DNA of 10,857 nucleotides from positions 1 through 10,857 of the forward strand of contig LXFE01000415.1 in the NCBI GenBank assembly GCA_001929475.1. Direction: 5' to 3'. Shown piece after piece: positions 5,497 to 10,857 of the stretch (positions are counted from its first letter, which is position 1; each line of letters starts with the position of its first letter). Origin of the DNA: Neolecta irregularis DAH-3 (lineage: Eukaryota > Ascomycota > Neolectomycetes > Neolectales > Neolectaceae). A program made the position numbers and the translations under genes. The notes under the pieces are model-generated. The model saw nothing but the letters and a program-made list of their open reading frames with translations. It did no database searches and was not told the origin of the DNA.

Positions 5497-8400
5497 TCAG
5501 TTTGCACCACCTCGTCCTCTTCCGCGTCCTCTAAATCCACTTCCTCGGATGGGAGCTCCACCTCTAGGACTTTGTGTAAACCCAATAGTATGATCTGCAT
5601 TCCATGCAGTCATTCTTCCATGAGGTGGGTTTGCTCTTTGAAAGACTTTTGCTGGTTCGACATTTTGAGTTGGAACAAGGTGTTTCTTTGATACTGGACC
5701 TTGATTTTGGTGTCGAGGCAACTGGTGATCTCGGCTGGCAATCGTGAAAGTATGTGATGTAGGCATTTCTTCAGTGACTGGAGGCACATAAGCACGGGGT
5801 CCCTGTCCTGTACGCTGAGGCAACTGATGATCTCGGCTGGCGATCGTGAAAGAATGGGGAGTAGGCATTTCTTCAATGACTGGAGGCACATAAGCACGGG
5901 GTCCCTGTCCTGTACGCCGAGGCAACTGGTGATCTCGGCTGGCGAGCGTGAAAGCATGGGGAGTAGGCATTTCTTCAACGACTGGAGGCACATAAGCACG
6001 GGGTCTGTGTTCTGGATGTCGAGACAACTGATGATCTCGGCTGGCGATCGTGAAAGCATGGGGAGTAGGCATTTCTTCAATGACTGGAGGTACGAAAGCA
6101 TGGTGGCCTCTCCGAGCTGATTGTCCTCTGGGTGGATAAGTCCCTCTATGTCTATCATACTTTTGAAGACCATTGGGACTTTGTTTCTTCTCTTGTTCCA
6201 CCCTCTTTGCGATTGACGCTTTTGTCGTTGCAACGGCACTTTTTTGAGTGAGATTCAACACCACTGATTTTGAGCAAGCCATTCCACGATAGATTTCACA
6301 TCGTCCACCAAGGTCAGAACCACTCATGAATGCACTGTCAAAGACAACGTCGACAGAATCTGTAGAGATCCCAACAACTGTCCCCCGAGCGGCGATTGGT
6401 ACTTTTCCAGTTTCTTGTACGTACACTACTCGATCTCCCAAAGCAAAAGTTTGATTCTGAAGATGTGCCGATGCATGCTCTGGTTTTAACAACGCCTTTC
6501 GAGGGACTCCGTTGATCATGGTGGCCTGTGGAGTGACTGCTTTTTGATTGTATTCATCAATGCTCTTCTGAAGCAATAGGATTGTTGATGCCGACAATTG
6601 ACTCGATTCCAACGGAACCTGCTCGAAGCCTTTGGAATTGATTTCCTTCAACCAAGATTTAATTTCCTCGATCTTTTTCTTTGCCATCTGAGGTGGATAA
6701 AGGTCTTCTGCTTTGAACATGTCTAAAATATCAAAAATTACCAAGAATTTTCTGAACCATACCTGAACGAGAGGTTTTGTCGATTCCAGAGACAAACTCT
6801 GGAAATCTCTTTTTATATTCCTGTAACAATTCAATCGCCTTTGTACTAAATTCCCAGCCATTATTAGATTTTCGTGAATAACCCAAAACCTTCATCCTGC
6901 GTGCTTCGAATTTAAGGTTTAGTCCAAGATTTACTCTTGTCTCATTGACTACAACTGAAAGACTTGACATGATTTTGCTAAGACCTAGTGCAGACATCTT
7001 GACCATTTTTTGGACGTGGTAAGATGAAAAATAAGGAGAAGCTTTATCCTCCTGAGCAGCGAGTTCATGGCCAATAGAAGGTTCTTTTGTTTTCTGTGGA
7101 TCTGAGCTAGTTTTACGACATGAAACGTACCAGGGATGACAACCAAATATCAATCTTTCCGTTGGTATGTCCAATCACCTGGAGAGGACGGCCGTAATTG
7201 AATTCCCCTAGAAAGAATGCTCGAGAATCAATAGGATATTCCTCTTCGACAGGTGGAGCATCTTGTTCCTACCATCATCAGCTTTGAAAAAGTGGCAATG
7301 CGATACAATGAACCGCGCATCAAGCGAGCTTATTTCCTCCACGACTGTCTGAACAGGATATTCTGTTTCAACACCTGAAATCTCTCCGTACGTCTTGACC
7401 ATGGCACCTTCATCGGTTCGCTTTAGTCCTTTGCATTAATCGTCGGTCAACAAGGCAAGTACCTTTGAGTAGTTCGACGTGAACCATGTGCTCAATACAA
7501 CCTACCATAACGCCATAACGTTTGGTATATCGTTCCTCCAATCTTCTAGCCCTCTTAGCCCAGGCATCGATATCAGCAGGTCGTTGAGGAAGTGATATGA
7601 GCTGTTGACGACCATTAACAGCCATATATTCATATCTCATCAGTTCGTTGGAAATTCCAGTCACTCGGGCTTCAGATAAATAAGGCCAACCTGAAGAAAT
7701 CAATAATTCTAGCAGGAAATGATGATACCAACGAAAACGACTTTCCCAAGAAGCTCTCTCGCAATCTGCTCACTCTTCATATCACTCCACTTGTTTTCAA
7801 GTTGGATAGTCATGGTTTCTCCGGAAGATTCTCTTTGAAAAACCGTAACGCCAGGAAAGCCCAAGATACCGTGGACAGGGAGTGTATGTAATGAGGGGAA
7901 TCCAGCAAGCGCGTCCTTCCCCAAAAGAACGCCATCACAAAGTCCCACAAAGAATTCCAAGCCGCTAACGTCTGGTAATTTGAATTCTGTCATCGCGCAT
8001 TTACAATTCGGAATATCAGGGAACAGAGAACGAATAGATGTGGGATAAACGTGATTCAGCTTTTCGTCGAAAGTAAATTTCAGAGGCGCAGCCAAAGAGT
8101 TTCGAGCACATTCTTGTTTTGATAACATATTCTCTTGGACTAGTAAAGTGAGTATTAAGAAAGAAGAGTGTTTAATACGCTTCATTGCAGATAACAATCT
8201 TTTCTCATCAATAAAAGGAATTTTGACAACTGCCTCCCATTCATTTTTCTTTCCGTTCATATCCAGCTCAAAGTTCTGGGGATAAAAGTCCAAAATGGGT
8301 GAAGTCTCGTCAGTCATCAGTCCCTAAAAGAGTCAATTAGGCGTCATGGGTAAAAGCTACCCTAAATGCAGGCGGAATTAAGTTTTGACTCAGTGAAGGA

Positions 8401-10331
8401 AGAACTCCCATCAGCTGCTCAAAAGGTTTGAATGGGGTTCCCAGTTGAAAATCAAGATTGGCACCAAGGCCTTTCTTCAGATCTATTGCATGAGCACATA
8501 TTCTTCTAGAATTACACACCTGATGTCTTGGGAGAATAGTGATAATGATAAAACCAACCCCAACTGGCAACGCCGCGGTAGTAATAAAACAGAACCCATT
8601 GAAGACCTTCAATATAATTTTCCGTCATTTTACGTAGATTTTCCTCGTCATTCAAACTAAATCCGACTTTATCCTGACAGATTTGTACGATTTCCGGCGG
8701 ATATTAACGTACCTTGTAATACTCATCTTTCCATTGGTCAAACTTTTCATCATACTTCTGCTTCATTTCGATCTCAGCATCAAGATCAATAACAGGGAGT
8801 TTATCCCATTTTTTTATTACCCTTATCACGGCATGTTTGGCCTCTGGCTCTTCTAGTTCGGGGAATGTAACTCGAATGTGCCGTGTTCCATCTTGAGAAG
8901 CCCTCTCAAATCGGATTCCGAGTTCTCTCGAGATATCTTCAACGAATTTTCGATCGGCAGCAGAGATATCGACAGGGAAATCAACAGCCCTCTCAGCGCC
9001 AATATTTTCTTTCAATATATTGAACAATTCTTTTTGAGAGCTAGTAAGTTGTCTTCTCTTGCTGGACGTCGAAGAATTCGGCTTCTGGGTTTCACGTCTT
9101 GCATTGATCCAACTAACATCCGCATTGTCCAACTCGAAAAACTCTCTTTCAAATTTCTCAAGCTCTTCAAGGATCAATGCCAACCTTTCCATATTAATGA
9201 CCCCACCATTGTTGATGTAACCCCCAGATTTAGGCAGTATGTTTTTATATGCCTGATACATAAGGACTAAAGCGCCTTCATTGATGTGCAAATGCGGTAA
9301 GTGTGGCAAGAAATCATTTCCGACAAAAAAAGCTAATAAAATGAAATCGTCGATTATCTGTTCGAGGTCATAGTCAAATTTCAGACTTTCACGAAGAGAC
9401 TCAAACTCTAAATCAAGGTATTCTCGAAGGATTGAAAAATGAAGCAAGAAAAAATTTGTGGATTCAAGACTATTTATTAATGCGGCGTGGAAGAACGTGA
9501 AAATACTCTTTCAATTTCTTCCTCTGGGGCCCAAAAGTAACTTCTTCGCGCAATAAGCTGAAATGCGGGTCGTGCGACAGAAGCCCAAGCATGATTAAAT
9601 CTGCATCAAGACCATATAAACAATGCCGGATATTTGGATCGTAGTCTGGTTGGGCTTTTGCATGACGAATATACTCCATGATCTTGTGTTCCCCTTCTCC
9701 AGGCGTCTGAAGTCAGCAGCTATCATGAATGCAGAACGCACCTCATGACCTGATAGTACGATCACTACGTCACGCCAGGAAGCGTCGTCGGTGATCTTCT
9801 TGTTGATAAAATAGCGCAAATGATTCGAAAGTTTTGCCATGAACTCTGTTCCTAGATTGTCAATCAGTGCAGAGTTTTCTTTTTGAAACCTGGCGTAATG
9901 CAATTGCTATCGAATGGAGCTTCAGCGGGAGGGTCCTCACCCTTCTGTATCATTTTACGACGCGCCTCTTCAGCATCCTTTGCTGTTCGAAATCTTCTGC
10001 TTCGTTGTTGATTCATTTTGGCTCTTGGAGCCACGCCTACGAAATTTGAGCCTACAGGCCGCAAGATATTTTGCATACCGTCAATCGCCATAAAGAACAA
10101 TTTTTTAGGTTTGATCTTCTCAAACAAGTGTTCAATATAGCTGAAAATATTGATAAACATACGATCTTCTGAGATTTGAAAGGAATGTTGATCATTATGT
10201 GTACAGTTATGGATGATGCCATTCATATCCAGATACAAATTGTCAAATTCAGGGATGTGTGTAACGGAAATCAACTGCGAACATGTGGGATAGCGCTCCG
10301 ATAGCCATCGATAGAATTTGGGAATACCCAT
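5497..10331 (-). CDS. XRN1: 5'-3' exoribonuclease 1 (XRN1/Kem1), 14 exons
   Basis: Cytoplasmic exonuclease that degrades decapped 5'-monophosphate mRNA. Exons (minus): 10331-10079, 10036-9890, 9851-9742, 9706-9507, 9469-8713, 8673-8520, 8482-8361, 8323-8179, 8139-7729, 7690-7463, 7428-7307, 7268-7131, 7093-6763, 6722-5497; 1447 residues (yeast 1528). It begins at [10 protein letters not shown], the XRN1 terminus. Metal-binding acids are D35, D84, E174, E176, D204, D206 and D289 (GNDFLP); the 5'-phosphate pocket is K91, Q95, R98, R99 in [14 protein letters not shown]. Later come [56 protein letters not shown] and an SH3-like part ([10 protein letters not shown]). The tail holds four 34-residue repeats (1248-1383) and ends RG-rich ([11 protein letters not shown]). 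The 13 introns are 34-42 nt. The SGHE motif is followed by Thr instead of the usual Val. No TATA box seen. Confidence 0.97.
5692..6099 (-). repeat. Four 102-bp tandem repeats in the XRN1 tail
   Basis: Units 6099-5998, 5997-5896, 5895-5794 and 5793-5692 each encode 34 residues of the pattern A-Y/F-V-P-P-V-x-E-E-M-P-T-P/S-H-x-[11 protein letters not shown], followed by a variable R/G/P/Q-rich linker. Strong nucleotide identity between units points to recent unequal crossing-over or slippage. Because 102 is a multiple of three, overlapping frames on both strands also stay open here. Confidence 0.95.
8140..8178 (-). other. Stop-free 39-nt intron in XRN1
   Basis: GTATTA...ACTTTACTAG, length divisible by three, no in-frame stop. 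Removing it gives 13 residues between LLSAM and the conserved RN, the same number as in human XRN1; retaining it adds 13 residues beginning [10 protein letters not shown]. Splicing is therefore preferred. Confidence 0.8.
10037..10078 (-). other. Stop-free 42-nt intron in XRN1 beside the active site
   Basis: GTATGC...TTTCGTAG, 42 nt, no in-frame stop. Removing it joins FMAIDG directly to [10 protein letters not shown], the invariant XRN1 sequence. Retaining it inserts [14 protein letters not shown] between catalytic D84 and the phosphate-binding segment. Confidence 0.9.
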
Positions 10332-10697
10332 ATTGACAACGAAGAGTAATGGTGGATGTGCTAAAAAAGATGTAGTCAGAGGTATTAATAAATTGGCCAG
10401 TAAGTCCCAACCAATATCCTTTGTTTTAGATAACCCAAATATTTGAAAACTGATCTTGAGATTTTTTCGGCAAGTTTCCTTGCGCGATGGATTAAGAGCT
10501 TCGCTCATTCAAATGTTGAATTTAAATTGATTTGATATTGCCGCCATCATACAGAAAACGCTCTCTGAACTCACCGACACCGGCAGTTTAAGTTCTGATT
10601 GCACAATTCTGACTATTTATTAAAACCATACTCCTGTAACTTATTACTCCAAACCGCAGATGAATTGTTGTTAACCCTTAACCCTCTGGAAATCACT
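10332..10697 (-). promoter_or_regulatory. XRN1 upstream region
   Basis: 366 nt between XRN1 and the edge frame. The XRN1 frame stays open upstream to an ATG at 10508, and a pyrimidine-rich acceptor (CTTTTTTAG, ending 10361) with a possible GTTGGG donor at 10411 hints at a 51-nt leader intron. TTAACCCTTAACCC lies at 10671-10684. No TATA box or other recognisable site seen. Confidence 0.35.
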
Positions 10698-10857
10698 TCA
10701 GAATTGCATGGTAATCTCTAATCCAACCAACCTGAAAAAGTAGTATCCAACCGTCCCTATCACCGTCAACATCGGGGGAAGGGTGTTTAACATCAACGAC
10801 AATGTATACCCAGCAATTGGAGCGATTGCTCTTTCAGTCAATATGGGCAAAGCTGCT
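10698..10857 (-). CDS. C-terminal end of an unidentified membrane-like protein (partial, strand uncertain)
   Basis: Entering from the right edge on the minus strand, 52 codons run to TGA at 10700-10698. The sequence is hydrophobic (IAPIAGYTLSLMLNTLPPML, then VIGTVGYYFF), as in a membrane protein's last segments; I recognise no family. The plus strand is also open to the edge from a TAG near 10740 (ITVNIGGRVFNIN...), with mostly C- or T-ending codons, and could instead be the 5' part of a divergent gene. The edge prevents a decision. Confidence 0.28.
   Translation of the reverse strand, partial: AALPILTERAIAPIAGYTLSLMLNTLPPMLTVIGTVGYYFFRLVGLEITMQF

Noticed and set aside
5610-6239. Alternative minus frame and a plus frame over the XRN1 tail repeats
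   Set aside because: They stay open only because the repeat period is divisible by three; the XRN1 frame is continuous with conserved exons.
8878-9270. 130-codon plus-strand frame opposite XRN1
   Set aside because: Antisense to conserved exonuclease sequence with no recognisable features.
10361-10411. Possible 51-nt leader intron of XRN1
   Set aside because: Longer than all other introns here (34-42 nt) and the donor is atypical; no coding evidence to anchor it.
10332-10508. In-frame 59-codon N-terminal extension of XRN1 from an ATG at 10508
   Set aside because: XRN1 proteins begin at MGIPKF with fixed spacing to D35; the extension looks like leader sequence with a pyrimidine-rich acceptor, and matches nothing known.
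1-10857. CRISPR array, insertion sequence, rRNA or defence system
   Set aside because: No spaced repeats, transposase, rRNA sequence or prokaryotic gene organisation; the window is eukaryotic.

Overview
The window reads as a compact fungal nuclear genome. The evidence is GPI-anchored secreted proteins (one with a CFEM-like domain), a 14-exon XRN1, spliced signal-peptidase and pentose-phosphate genes, and consistently tiny spliceosomal introns. I reconstructed 22 introns in four genes, all 34-42 nt, mostly GTATNN or GTNNNN donors, YAG (rarely AAG) acceptors, and often a CTAAC/CTGAC/TTGAC-type branch point close to the acceptor. I cannot place the phylum. The first ~1.15 kb is clearly more GC-rich than the rest.

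Layout, left to right. 1-103 (+): 3' end of a gene whose tail resembles a ceramide glucosyltransferase (weak). 104-501: promoter region with five degenerate TTAGYAT-type motifs and a TATAAATA box. 502-1149 (+): intronless GPI-anchored protein with a reduced four-cysteine CFEM-like domain and a Cys-spaced Ser/Thr repeat stalk. 1323-2212 (+): ribose-5-phosphate isomerase (RKI1), four exons, with a perfect CRE palindrome just upstream. 2541-4029 (+): a second, four-exon Ser/Ala-rich GPI-anchored protein, also behind a TATAAATA box. 4030-4742: gap with two hairpins sharing one loop and a possible two-exon micro-gene on the minus strand. 4743-5420 (+): signal peptidase complex subunit 3 (SPC3), four exons. 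10331-5497 (-): XRN1 5'-3' exoribonuclease, 14 exons, 1447 residues, with four 34-residue tandem repeats and an RG-rich end. 10332-10697: XRN1 upstream region. 10698-10857: edge of an unidentified reading frame.

There is no operon-like logic. Two secreted surface proteins and SPC3 belong to the secretory route, whereas RKI1 and XRN1 are housekeeping functions in sugar metabolism and mRNA decay. SPC3 and XRN1 converge with only 76 bp between stop codons. The points most worth a second look are two stop-free 3n introns in XRN1 (one beside a catalytic Asp), the XRN1 tail repeats, the cysteine-depleted CFEM domain, the duplicated exon/intron module in the second GPI gene, and the tandem hairpins near 4.3 kb. 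I did not find a convincing new multi-gene system.
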